This document shows, piece after piece, positions 1 through 6,928 of a DNA stretch of 10,754 bases. The position numbers were made by a program, and so were the translations under genes. The number at the start of each line of letters is the position of its first letter. The first letter of the stretch is position 1. The stretch is from Sedimentisphaerales bacterium (GTDB lineage: Bacteria; Planctomycetota; Phycisphaerae; Sedimentisphaerales; Anaerobacaceae), in contig JAFGTU010000126.1 of NCBI GenBank assembly GCA_016933985.1, positions 1-10,754 of the forward strand, written 5' to 3'. The notes beneath the pieces are model-generated. The model searched no databases. It was given only the letters and a program-made list of their open reading frames with translations, and had not been told where the DNA came from.

Positions 1-1038
1 GCCGGTTCCTGTTGCCGGGTCGAGGATTTCAACATCTTTACTGGCAAGGATTCTGCCAAAATGCTTGTGTAATAAGAAATCAGTACTTTCAATCATAAAC
101 TTTACTATCTCGTCGGGGGTATAGATGATTCCGAGTCTGTCGGCGGCTTTTGGATTATAAGCCTTGTAGAAATTCTCGTAGACAACCTTTAAGAATTTCT
201 GTTTTTCGGTATGGTTCGCAATTTCCCCCGCACGTGCCTTAATCATCTGATAATAAATCTTTATGGTGTCGAGCGTATCACGTTTGGTTTTGCCAGTAAA
301 AAATGTGCATTCGAGTTTCTGAAGTTCCTTTGAGATATTATTTTCCTGATGAAACTGTGGGTCATCAAAGACAGTAGTAAAGATTTCCTCGGTAAGAATG
401 TGCTGAATGAGCATTTCGTTGACGTCTGCCAGTTCGACATTTTCGTTTATTACATTTTTGCACAGTTCAAGAAAAGATTCTCTGACAGCAACAAAATTCT
501 TATTCTCTTTTACCTGTTGCTCAATCATCTGCCGCAGAGTATCAAGTACCTGTGGTAAATCCTCTTTAAATTTTTCTATAGCATCGCGGAAGTCTCTTAC
601 TTCACTTCGCGTATAGGATACAAAACGTGTAAGCAGCAAACCCAATTCTTTAGGATTGCGCACATCGCAACGGCCAACGATATCGCCCTTTTGATAGAGG
701 ATTGCTCTCTGGCTGTCTTCAAAAAGGATGTTGCTGGAAGGGTAGCCCTTCTTATATTTCTTTTCAATTTCTACTTCAAGGTCATCATCGGTATCTTTGC
801 TTTCCCAATATCCCCAGTCAAGTCGGAGGGCATCTTTTAGTGTACCATCGGGACGAACTGTTTTACCTTTAGAAGTGCAGTAATCGAGATCGGCAATAAG
901 CAGGAGATTTTGCTTCTGTGCGTATTCGTTCAAAAGGTTCTCAAAAGCTCTTCGTATTGAAGATTCTTTGGCAGTGCCGCCAAATCTAATGTATTTTTCG
1001 ACTTCTGAGTAATACTTTGAAATAGTTTGCAATGACAT
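1..1038 (-). CDS. Restriction-modification enzyme, PD-(D/E)XK nuclease fused to N6-adenine DNA methyltransferase (type ISP/IIG-like), 5' part
   Basis: This is the N-terminal 346 residues of a longer protein; the frame is open to the window edge. Residues 63-81 hold a PD-(D/E)XK nuclease core: P63-D64, then the strand GYWESKD with E79 and K81. Residues 85-330 are a mostly helical coupler containing segments such as MLIQHILTEEIF and NFYKAYNPKAADRLGIIYTP, which I recognise from proteins annotated as type ISP or N-6 DNA methylases. Residues 340-346, DPATGTG, are methyltransferase motif I (S-adenosylmethionine binding). Known LlaGI/LlaBIII type ISP enzymes carry a helicase between nuclease and methylase; here there is no room for one. 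By family it should cut and methylate DNA as an innate defence. The target-recognition domain would lie off-window. ATG at 1038 is the first start in frame after a stop near 1110, but it lacks a clear ribosome site. The gene is AT-richer than its neighbours, suggesting transfer. Confidence 0.88.
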   Translation of the reverse strand, partial: MSLQTISKYYSEVEKYIRFGGTAKESSIRRAFENLLNEYAQKQNLLLIADLDYCTSKGKTVRPDGTLKDALRLDWGYWESKDTDDDLEVEIEKKYKKGYPSSNILFEDSQRAILYQKGDIVGRCDVRNPKELGLLLTRFVSYTRSEVRDFRDAIEKFKEDLPQVLDTLRQMIEQQVKENKNFVAVRESFLELCKNVINENVELADVNEMLIQHILTEEIFTTVFDDPQFHQENNISKELQKLECTFFTGKTKRDTLDTIKIYYQMIKARAGEIANHTEKQKFLKVVYENFYKAYNPKAADRLGIIYTPDEIVKFMIESTDFLLHKHFGRILASKDVEILDPATGTG

Positions 1039-1201
1039 AAAACGTAATTCGACTTTTGTGTTAATTGCTCTTAAAGAATTTTTGCATCGGCCTCTGTTAC
1101 AATACTTTCATTATGATTACCAAGAATAACAGGCAATTTATGCGGCATTTCGCAAATTCCCCAAAATACATCCCTGTCAGCATACTAACACATTGAGATA
1201 T

Positions 1202-1230
1202 ATTTTACCACGATGTTCTGCGGGAGTCAA
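1202..1230 (-). promoter_or_regulatory. Sigma70-type promoter of the restriction-modification gene
   Basis: Read on the minus strand: -35 TTGACT (1230-1225), a 17-nt spacer, and -10 TAAAAT (1207-1202). Each hexamer is one mismatch from consensus. Transcription should start near 1195, giving an untranslated leader of roughly 155 nt before the ATG at 1038. Confidence 0.7.
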
Positions 1231-1358
1231 AGGAATTTGGGGGGAAAAAGGAGACGGAAGACAGACGACGGATGGGATGGGGGGCGAGGATAAGTTATTG
1301 ATTATTTACTCCCAAAGAATGGTATCTGCGATATTGATAATTGATTACTGATTAATGA

Positions 1359-1387
1359 TTGACAGGGCGTTTAGGAAGCATTATACT
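1359..1387 (+). promoter_or_regulatory. Sigma70-type promoter of tRNA-Lys
   Basis: The -35 is a perfect TTGACA (1359-1364), followed by a 17-nt spacer and -10 TATACT (1382-1387). The expected start near 1394 lies about 14 nt before the mature tRNA 5' end. The AT-rich repeats directly upstream could act as an UP element (inference). Confidence 0.8.
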
Positions 1388-1407
1388 GCCGGGACTTAGA
1401 AAAATTC

Positions 1408-1480
1408 GGGAGTGTAGCTCAGTTGGTAGAGCAACGGCCTTTTAAGCCGTAGGTCTTGGGTTCGAGTCCCAACACTCTCA
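1408..1480 (+). tRNA. tRNA-Lys (anticodon UUU)
   Basis: A complete cloverleaf can be folded. The acceptor GGGAGTG pairs with CACTCTC, with one G-U pair at position 2. The D arm is GCTC/GAGC, and the anticodon stem is ACGGC/GCCGT with loop CTTTTAA, which puts anticodon TTT at 1441-1443. The variable loop is AGGTC, and the T arm TTGGG/CCCAA carries the TTCGAGT loop. The discriminator base is A. The 3' CCA is not encoded, so it must be added after transcription. It decodes AAA/AAG as lysine. It has its own promoter and faces fusA head-on. Confidence 0.95.
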
Positions 1481-1485
1481 GTGTT
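1471..1485. repeat. Perfect 6-bp inverted repeat across the tRNA 3' end
   Basis: AACACT, a 3-nt loop CTC, then AGTGTT. The left arm is part of the tRNA T/acceptor region, the right arm lies in the 6-nt gap before the fusA stop. There is no T-run after it on either strand, so it is not a standard intrinsic terminator. It might affect 3' processing or halt converging transcripts (inference). Confidence 0.4.
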
Positions 1486-1486
1486 G

Positions 1487-3580
1487 CTATCCGGCCGGCT
1501 GGCGGGAGTTTTCCTGGCGGGCTCTTATGATTTCTTCGCCGATTTTCGCTGGCACTTTGGCGTAGCGGGCCATTTCCATTGAGAAGGTTCCCATTCCTTT
1601 GCTCAGGCCGCGAATTACCGTGGCATAGCCGAACATGCTCGCCAGCGGGACCTCCGCTCGAACAACTGCGTGATTACCCCTGGTCTCGGTGCCGAGAATA
1701 ATTCCCCGGCGGGAGCTAAGATCTCCGACTACAGCGCCCTGGAATTCCCGGGGCGTTTCAATCTCCACGCCCATAATCGGTTCGAGCAGGCATGGCCTGG
1801 ACCTTCGGAACGCTTCTACGAAGGCATCCCTTGCAGCGATGCGGAACGCCATCTCGCTCGAATCGACCGAGTGGTATGAGCCGTCGTCGAGGCACATCTT
1901 GCAGCCGACAATCTCATAACCGGCCAGAGGGCCCTTCTTCATTGCCGCTTGAAAGCCCTTATTAACCGCGGGAATGTATTCGCTGGGAATCCGCCCGCTC
2001 TTAATGTTGTCCTCGAATTCGTAGCCGGCTTCTCCATCCTGAGCCAACGGAATCAACCGTCCGATCACATGCGCATACTGGCCCGAACCGCCTGTCTGCT
2101 TTTTGTGCCGGTAGTTGAAGGCGGATTCAACGGTCGGAGTCTCGCGATAGCTGACATTCGGAACGCCGACAGTCACCTCCGCCCTGAATTCGCGGCGCAT
2201 GCGCTCGACGTAAACATCGAGGTGCAATTCGCCCATCCCCGCGATGACCGTTTGGCCCGTTTCCGCATCGGTCGAAACACGGAAGGTCGGGTCTTCTTTA
2301 ATGAATCGGCTCAGCGCCTTTGCCATACGCTCCTGGTCCGCGGAGCCGGCGGGCGTGATAGAAAGGCTAATCACAGGATCGGCCACGAAAATGCTTTCGA
2401 GAGAATAGTTCACGCCGTCGCCGCAGATGGTATCTCCGCTGGCGCAATCGACGCCCAAGAGAGCCACAATATCGCCCGGCCCGGCATCTACAATATCCTC
2501 GCGGTCGTTTGCATGCATCCGGACAATCCGCCCCACTCTTTGCTTCCTGTTGGTGCGCGCGTTGCGGTACTGTCCGCCCTTGACGATTCTGCCCTGATAA
2601 ACGCGCAGATAGCTCAACTGACCGAACGAGTCGTCCGAAATCTTGAAGACCATCGAGACCAGCGGGGCATCGGGGTCGCTTGACAGCGGAACTTCCGTGC
2701 CTTCGTTATCGTGATCGAGAGCAAAGTTCGAGCGATCCAGCGGACTGGGAAGAAAATCGCACACAGCGTCCATCAACGGCTGAACACCCTTGTTCTTGAA
2801 CGCCGCCCCCATCATCAATGGCACTATGTCGCGGTTGATAGTCGCCTCCCGAATGGTCCGGCGGATCATGTCCTGCTCGATAGGACGCTCTTCCAGAAGC
2901 AGCTCCATCATTTCGTCGTTGAACATGCAAATCGCATCGAGCATCTCTTCTCGCGCCCGCGCCGCCCTATCGACGTATTCCGCAGGGATAGGCCCGCGAC
3001 GGACATTTTCGCCGTCACGGCCCTCGAAAGTGACAGCTTCCATAGTGACCAAATCGATCACGCCCTTGAACTCCTCGGCAGCACCCATATTGATTTGAAC
3101 TGGGACCACATTCAAATTCAGTTTTTCTCGAAGGTCGCGACGCACCAATTCAGGATCGGCGCCGGCGCGGTCCATTTTGTTGATAAAGGCGATTCGCGGC
3201 ACGCGGTAGCGCTTCATCTGCTGATCGACGCTGAACGATTGACTCTGAACGCCACCGACCGAGCACAGAACCATAATGGCGCCGTCCAGCACGCGGAGCG
3301 ACCGCTCGACTTCAACAGTAAAATCGACGTGCCCCGGGGTATCGATCAGGTTAATACTCTTGTCCTTCCAGCCAACCTGCGTAGCCGCAGAGGTGATAGT
3401 AATCCCTCGTTCGCGCTCAATATCCATGTAGTCCAAAGTAGCCCCGCCGCCTTCTGCGTGCACCTCCTGCATGCGATGAATACGCCCAGTGTAATACAAA
3501 ATCCGCTCGCTCAGCGTTGTCTTGCCGGAGTCGATATGCGCCGAAATACCAATGTTTCTAATTCTACTGATCTTTTCCAT
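1487..3580 (-). CDS. fusA: Elongation factor G, spd/mitochondrial EFG1-like
   Basis: This 697-residue translational GTPase drives ribosomal translocation of tRNA and mRNA. G-domain motifs are intact: G1 AHIDSGKT (14-21), G2 RGITI (58-62), G3 DTPGH (80-84), G4 NKMD (134-137). The C-terminal part has the domain IV segment DGSYHSVDSSEMAF and ends in a domain V segment with FGYATVIRGLSKG. Length is normal for EF-G. Several details match the EFG1 of mitochondria, spirochaetes and planctomycetes rather than classical bacterial EF-G: Ser in G1 (classical is AHIDAGKT), VLCSVGGVQSQS, QMKRYRVP, and GVDCASGDT. In species with that type, a second paralogue (EFG2) usually handles ribosome recycling. It is not in a str operon here. 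The ATG at 3580 follows only a weak AGAAG ribosome site. Its stop lies 6 nt from the convergent tRNA. Confidence 0.95.
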   Translation of the reverse strand: MEKISRIRNIGISAHIDSGKTTLSERILYYTGRIHRMQEVHAEGGGATLDYMDIERERGITITSAATQVGWKDKSINLIDTPGHVDFTVEVERSLRVLDGAIMVLCSVGGVQSQSFSVDQQMKRYRVPRIAFINKMDRAGADPELVRRDLREKLNLNVVPVQINMGAAEEFKGVIDLVTMEAVTFEGRDGENVRRGPIPAEYVDRAARAREEMLDAICMFNDEMMELLLEERPIEQDMIRRTIREATINRDIVPLMMGAAFKNKGVQPLMDAVCDFLPSPLDRSNFALDHDNEGTEVPLSSDPDAPLVSMVFKISDDSFGQLSYLRVYQGRIVKGGQYRNARTNRKQRVGRIVRMHANDREDIVDAGPGDIVALLGVDCASGDTICGDGVNYSLESIFVADPVISLSITPAGSADQERMAKALSRFIKEDPTFRVSTDAETGQTVIAGMGELHLDVYVERMRREFRAEVTVGVPNVSYRETPTVESAFNYRHKKQTGGSGQYAHVIGRLIPLAQDGEAGYEFEDNIKSGRIPSEYIPAVNKGFQAAMKKGPLAGYEIVGCKMCLDDGSYHSVDSSEMAFRIAARDAFVEAFRRSRPCLLEPIMGVEIETPREFQGAVVGDLSSRRGIILGTETRGNHAVVRAEVPLASMFGYATVIRGLSKGMGTFSMEMARYAKVPAKIGEEIIRARQENSRQPAG

Positions 3581-3762
3581 GTCTTCTAAACACCGTCATC
3601 AAAATCAAACACTAATCATCATACTCGCCAAGCCTGCTTCGAGCCTGCAAACGCATACACACGTCCCGGCTTATCGACCTTATCCGCCGATCGCAACGCT
3701 TATCCGTAAATTACAGGTGAGTGAGAATTGCCCACTTCCTCCGTAAGTAGCGAGAGTACCGT

Positions 3763-3791
3763 AATGTATCACAGTCGCGCGCAAATAGCAA
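3763..3791 (-). promoter_or_regulatory. Probable promoter of fusA (extended -10)
   Basis: On the minus strand: -35 TTGCTA (3791-3786), a 17-nt spacer ending in TGA, then -10 TACATT (3768-3763), which makes a TGn extended -10. The start would fall near 3755, about 175 nt before the fusA ATG. Confidence 0.5.
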
Positions 3792-3892
3792 GCAAAAAAC
3801 TACGATATTTTCTAAAAACAGCAATTGGCGGCAAAAAACCCGCCTAAAACGGCCCAGCCGCGTCGAAAAGGCTGCTTTTTCTCAGTTCTCCG

Positions 3893-3922
3893 TTGCGGTT
3901 GAGCGGTGGGGTGGGTTATAAT
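3893..3922 (+). promoter_or_regulatory. Promoter of the ABC transporter operon, implying a leaderless mRNA
   Basis: A perfect -10 TATAAT sits at 3917-3922 and a fair -35 TTGCGG at 3893-3898, with an 18-nt spacer. Only 11 nt separate the -10 box from the ATG at 3934. The transcript should therefore begin about 3-5 nt before the start codon, with no room for a Shine-Dalgarno site. Confidence 0.65.
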
Positions 3923-3933
3923 CCCGCCTGATT

Positions 3934-4845
3934 ATGGACGCAGTTATCCTGAATGGTATTAGTAAGTCTTTCGGCGATGTTCGCGCTGTCGGCAATCTTA
4001 GCGTCCGGGTCCCGCAGGGGAGCATTTACGGGTTTCTCGGACCTAACGGGGCTGGCAAGACAACTACGCTTCGGATGATTATGGATATCATTCGCCCGGA
4101 CAGCGGCCATATCGAGCTTTTAGGTAACCGCTCAATAAAGAACGCAAGGGGGCGGGTCGGCTATATGCCGGAGGAGCGGGGATTGTACCGCAAGATGACG
4201 GTGGCGAACGTATTGGCCTATTTCGGGGCGATCAAGGGGCTATCGAGCCGGGAGGCTGCCGAGAGAGTGCCGAGATGGCTTTCGCGTGTGAAGCTGGGCG
4301 AGACCGCGGGAAAAAAGGTCGAGGAGCTTTCGCGGGGTATGCACCAGAAGCTGCAGTTTGCCGTCACAGCCATCAACGAGCCGGAGCTTTTGATACTGGA
4401 TGAGCCCTTCTCAGGGCTGGACCCGTTGAATACCGATTTGCTGAAAAGCATTATCCTCGAGATGCGGGATGAGGGCAAGACGGTTATCTTCTCGACGCAC
4501 GTAATGCACGAGGCCGAGAGGCTTTGCGATTTTATCCTCCTGATAAACAAGGGTCAGGCGATTCTTGACGACAGGCTCACGGGCATTCAGGCCCGGTACA
4601 AATCGGGGGCGGTCCGCCTCGAGGCCGAGGGCGATACGGGCTTTATTGAGCGGTTGCCGATGGTTGCGGCGGTGAAACCGGAAGACAAAGGCCTGGAGGT
4701 CAGCCTAACCGGCGGCGGCGACCCGCAGGAGTTGCTAAGGGCCTTGGTGGATCGCCTCCGCGTGAACAGGTTCGAGGTGAAGGTCCCCTCGCTGCATGAA
4801 ATATTCGTTAAGCTTATCGGTTCGGACAATGCAGAAGATTCTTAA
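3934..4845 (+). CDS. ABC transporter ATP-binding protein, NatA-like
   Basis: This 303-residue ATPase subunit powers the membrane partner encoded next. All nucleotide-binding motifs are present: Walker A GPNGAGKTT (36-44), signature LSRGMHQ (132-138), Walker B LLILDE (152-157) with the D-loop SGLD after it, and switch histidine H188 in STH. In the Q-loop region the sequence is GYMPEERGLY (76-85), with Glu where many ABC ATPases have Gln; this is usual in the NatA subgroup. Residues from about 215 form the C-terminal extension (DUF4162-type) of such proteins. Known NatA pairs with NatB to export sodium in Bacillus; the substrate here cannot be read from sequence. The gene overlaps the permease start by 17 nt, which suggests translational coupling. 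The start codon lies right behind the promoter. Confidence 0.88.
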   Translation: MDAVILNGISKSFGDVRAVGNLSVRVPQGSIYGFLGPNGAGKTTTLRMIMDIIRPDSGHIELLGNRSIKNARGRVGYMPEERGLYRKMTVANVLAYFGAIKGLSSREAAERVPRWLSRVKLGETAGKKVEELSRGMHQKLQFAVTAINEPELLILDEPFSGLDPLNTDLLKSIILEMRDEGKTVIFSTHVMHEAERLCDFILLINKGQAILDDRLTGIQARYKSGAVRLEAEGDTGFIERLPMVAAVKPEDKGLEVSLTGGGDPQELLRALVDRLRVNRFEVKVPSLHEIFVKLIGSDNAEDS

Positions 4846-6100
4846 GATAGCACAGCGCGAATTCGTCGAGACCGCCAAGACCAAAACATTCATCCTTGGC
4901 CTCGTGATGGGACCGGTGATAATCATTGCGATCATCTTCTTCACCAGCCTGGCCTCGGACGGCAAGACCGGTGCTCGTCCTCCGGTTAATGTCTTGATAA
5001 CCGACCTGTCAAGCCAGGTCTTCGCCGAGGGCGATAACAGTACTTTCCACGACTATAACAAGTCAAATCCCAACAGACAGATTCAGATCAGCAAGCTTGC
5101 CGCGGGCCCGGACCCCAATGCCGCAGCCGAAGAGGGCAAAGACAGCCTTCGCAAGGGCCGCTGCCATGCCTATGTCGTCCTCGACGAGGGCATTGTGCAA
5201 AACGAAGGCAAGATACGCATTTATACCTACAAGCCCAAACCCAGAGAAATAGACATAATAGGAACTGTAAGGTACCTGTTGCGCGAGGCGGTCAGGAATC
5301 AGCGGTATGAGGCCCAAAACCTCTCAGCCGAATTAGTGAACAAATTGCAGGACGTGCAGATCGAGCAGATAGAGGTAGGCCCCGACGACACCGACCGCGT
5401 CCAGAGCCAAGCCGACACCGGTGCAAAGTTCATGATTCCCTTCGCCTTCATGTTTCTGGTATATTTGGGAATGGTCGGCACCGGCCAGCATTTAATCAGC
5501 AGCGTGATCGAGGAAAAGGGATCGCGAATCATCGAGGTTCTTCTCTCAGCGGTCAGCCCGTTTGAGCTGATGGCCGGGAAGATCGTCGGCCTGGCCGGAG
5601 TTGGCCTAGCAATCGTAGGCGTCTGGGCTGCCGTCGCATACGTGATGGCTGCCTGGCACGACGTCAGTATCGAGATTACCGCCGAGTTAATGCTTTATCT
5701 GGTCGTTTATTACATACTCGGCTTTCTCCTGTTCAGCTCGTTCTTCGCCGGGGCCGGGTCGATCTGCAACACTATCAAGGAGACGCAGGGCCTGATGATG
5801 CCGATAATGATGGTCGTCATAGTGCCGATGATATCATGGTGGAAGCTCGTGCAGAATCCGGATGGCACGCTCGCCCGCGCGCTCTCATTCGTGCCGCCTC
5901 TGACGTCAATGGTGATGGTGTTGCGGATATCGGCAGGCTCGGATATCTGGATAGGCGAGATACTCGGCTCCATCGCCCTGCTGGCGGCAACGGTAGTGCT
6001 TGCAATGTGGGCGGCGGCGAAGGTATTCCGGACCGGCATCCTAATGTACGGAAAACGGCCTGCGCTTCGAGAAGTCTTTAGATGGCTAAGAGAAGGATAA
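4829..6100 (+). CDS. ABC-2 type transporter permease, NatB-like
   Basis: This is the membrane partner of the preceding ATPase. I chose the ATG at 4829 (423 aa; N-terminus MQKILKIAQREFVE) over the in-frame ATG at 4796, because NatB-like permeases typically begin with a short amphipathic segment of this kind just before the first membrane helix. The layout is one helix (about 21-41), a large external domain (about 43-200), then five hydrophobic segments (about 202-222, 253-276, 287-311, 322-340, 378-400). The motif EEKGSRIIEVLLSAVSPFEL between helices 2 and 3 is the coupling region typical of the ABC-2/NatB family. It lies in the inner membrane. The substrate could be an ion, lipid or drug; sequence alone does not decide. 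Confidence 0.85.
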   Translation: MQKILKIAQREFVETAKTKTFILGLVMGPVIIIAIIFFTSLASDGKTGARPPVNVLITDLSSQVFAEGDNSTFHDYNKSNPNRQIQISKLAAGPDPNAAAEEGKDSLRKGRCHAYVVLDEGIVQNEGKIRIYTYKPKPREIDIIGTVRYLLREAVRNQRYEAQNLSAELVNKLQDVQIEQIEVGPDDTDRVQSQADTGAKFMIPFAFMFLVYLGMVGTGQHLISSVIEEKGSRIIEVLLSAVSPFELMAGKIVGLAGVGLAIVGVWAAVAYVMAAWHDVSIEITAELMLYLVVYYILGFLLFSSFFAGAGSICNTIKETQGLMMPIMMVVIVPMISWWKLVQNPDGTLARALSFVPPLTSMVMVLRISAGSDIWIGEILGSIALLAATVVLAMWAAAKVFRTGILMYGKRPALREVFRWLREG

Positions 6101-6190
6101 CAGTGTAAATCGGCGTTAATTTATGCCTTGGGTATCCGTGTCGCAAAAGATGTGTGAATTAGTATCGACAGACGGAATGGGTCGGTTCAG

Positions 6191-6928
6191 GTGAGCAAGG
6201 TGTTTTACAATCTGGGCAGGAAGGTTGGGCCGCAGGTCCGCAAGGCCAAGTGGGTATGGCAGTCGATGACGGGGACAGAGGCCGACGCGATCAAGGTCGA
6301 GAACGACGTCGGCAGAGACCTCGCGCACGAGGTCAGACGGCAGTTGACGCCTGACGGCAAGCCTGAGATCGATAACCTGCTGGGCGAAATCGGCCCCCGC
6401 CTGTCCGAGTGCGTGGCCAACAGGTACCGGACCTTCAGCTTCGAGGCGGTCAAGGGCGGCGAGCCAAACGCCTTCGCCCTTCCCGGCGGATTCATCTTCA
6501 TCACGCGCTGCCTCGTCGAGCTATGCGGCGGCGAGAGCGACGAAGTCGCATTCATCCTGGGCCACGAGATGGCGCACGTCATTCGCGGCCATGCGATGAA
6601 CCGCATCATCAGCAATTCGGCCATCTCCACCGCCGCAAGGATCACCCCCGCCCGCGGGGTCCTGGGCGGCTGGCTAAGAACGGTCGGCATCCAGTTCCTC
6701 GAGAGCGCGTACTCCCAGGACCTCGAATCCGAGGCCGACAAGTTAGGCGTCCGCTTAGCCGCAGCGGCCAAGTACAATCCCCAGGCGGCAACAAGACTTC
6801 TCGCCCGCTTAGCCAAACTCTCCCGCGCTCCCCAGAACTTCCACCTCGGCCAGTACTTCTCCTCCCACCCCGCATACGAAACCAGAATCAAAAATATAAA
6901 CACCCTGTTGCGCACCATTAACCGCTGA
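6191..6928 (+). CDS. M48-family zinc metallopeptidase without export signal
   Basis: This 245-residue protein is a probable zinc protease. HEMAH (125-129) supplies two zinc-binding histidines and the catalytic glutamate. The ESEAD segment (179-183) fits the family's ExxxD motif, whose first Glu is the third ligand. Upstream, NAFALPGGFIFITRCL (93-108) is the usual M48 strand before the active-site helix. Unlike HtpX it has no membrane helices, and unlike LoiP or BepA no signal peptide or lipobox is visible, so it would be cytosolic as read. The start is the GTG at 6191, the first start after an in-frame TGA at 6155; the ribosome site is poor, so it is uncertain. It follows the permease by 90 bp with no terminator seen, so co-transcription is plausible. 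The target protein is unknown. Confidence 0.85.
   Translation: MSKVFYNLGRKVGPQVRKAKWVWQSMTGTEADAIKVENDVGRDLAHEVRRQLTPDGKPEIDNLLGEIGPRLSECVANRYRTFSFEAVKGGEPNAFALPGGFIFITRCLVELCGGESDEVAFILGHEMAHVIRGHAMNRIISNSAISTAARITPARGVLGGWLRTVGIQFLESAYSQDLESEADKLGVRLAAAAKYNPQAATRLLARLAKLSRAPQNFHLGQYFSSHPAYETRIKNINTLLRTINR

Larger units (their letters stand above)
1039..1407. other. Intergenic spacer with divergent promoters and AT-rich heptamer repeats
   Basis: This 369-bp stretch separates the restriction-modification gene (minus) from tRNA-Lys (plus). It holds the two promoters listed separately and a leader of about 155 nt for the restriction gene. That leader contains two overlapping short minus-strand frames, 1148-1071 (25 aa) and 1171-1097 (24 aa). 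Both have an ATG but no good ribosome site, so I do not call them genes. A purine-rich tract at about 1231-1290 includes runs of six G. Four degenerate 7-bp repeats (TTGATAA, TTGATTA, CTGATTA, ATGATTG) at 1334-1361 abut the tRNA -35 box. No terminator is apparent. Confidence 0.6.
3581..3933. other. Divergent promoter region between fusA and the ABC operon
   Basis: This 353-bp spacer has no gene. On the minus side it holds the fusA promoter and a leader of about 175 nt. That leader contains three GATAAG copies (plus-strand CTTATC at 3670, 3679 and 3699) and a direct repeat of GCAGGCT near 3631-3648. On the plus side it holds the ABC promoter, which lies directly against the start codon. Two small hairpins lie between: GGCGG/CCGCC (3827-3844, A-rich loop), and CAGCC/GGCTG (3855-3874) followed by a T-run at 3876-3880. 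The second resembles a weak terminator on the plus strand, although no gene precedes it. Confidence 0.55.

Noticed and set aside
349..616. Two 69-codon plus-strand frames inside the restriction-modification gene
   Set aside because: They are antisense shadows; the minus frame runs uninterrupted for 346 codons with nuclease and methylase motifs.
1236..1290. G-quadruplex in the purine-rich tract
   Set aside because: There are runs of GGGGGG, GGG and GGGGGG, but the first is more than 30 nt away from the others, so a compact quadruplex is not supported.
1408..1480. tRNA-Lys as the attachment site of the AT-rich segment
   Set aside because: Elements usually integrate at the tRNA 3' end and leave a repeated copy of it. 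Here the foreign-looking gene is on the 5' side, I saw no second copy of the 3' end in the window, and no integrase is present.
2711..3589. A 292-codon open frame on the plus strand opposite fusA
   Set aside because: It lies wholly antisense to a clear EF-G gene, has no recognisable motif or ribosome site, and is explained by codon bias of the GC-rich gene. The same applies to the 244-codon frame at 1949-2683.
3855..3880. Intrinsic terminator CAGCC/GGCTG plus T5 on the plus strand
   Set aside because: The stem is only 5 bp with a 10-nt loop, and no plus-strand gene ends upstream for it to terminate.
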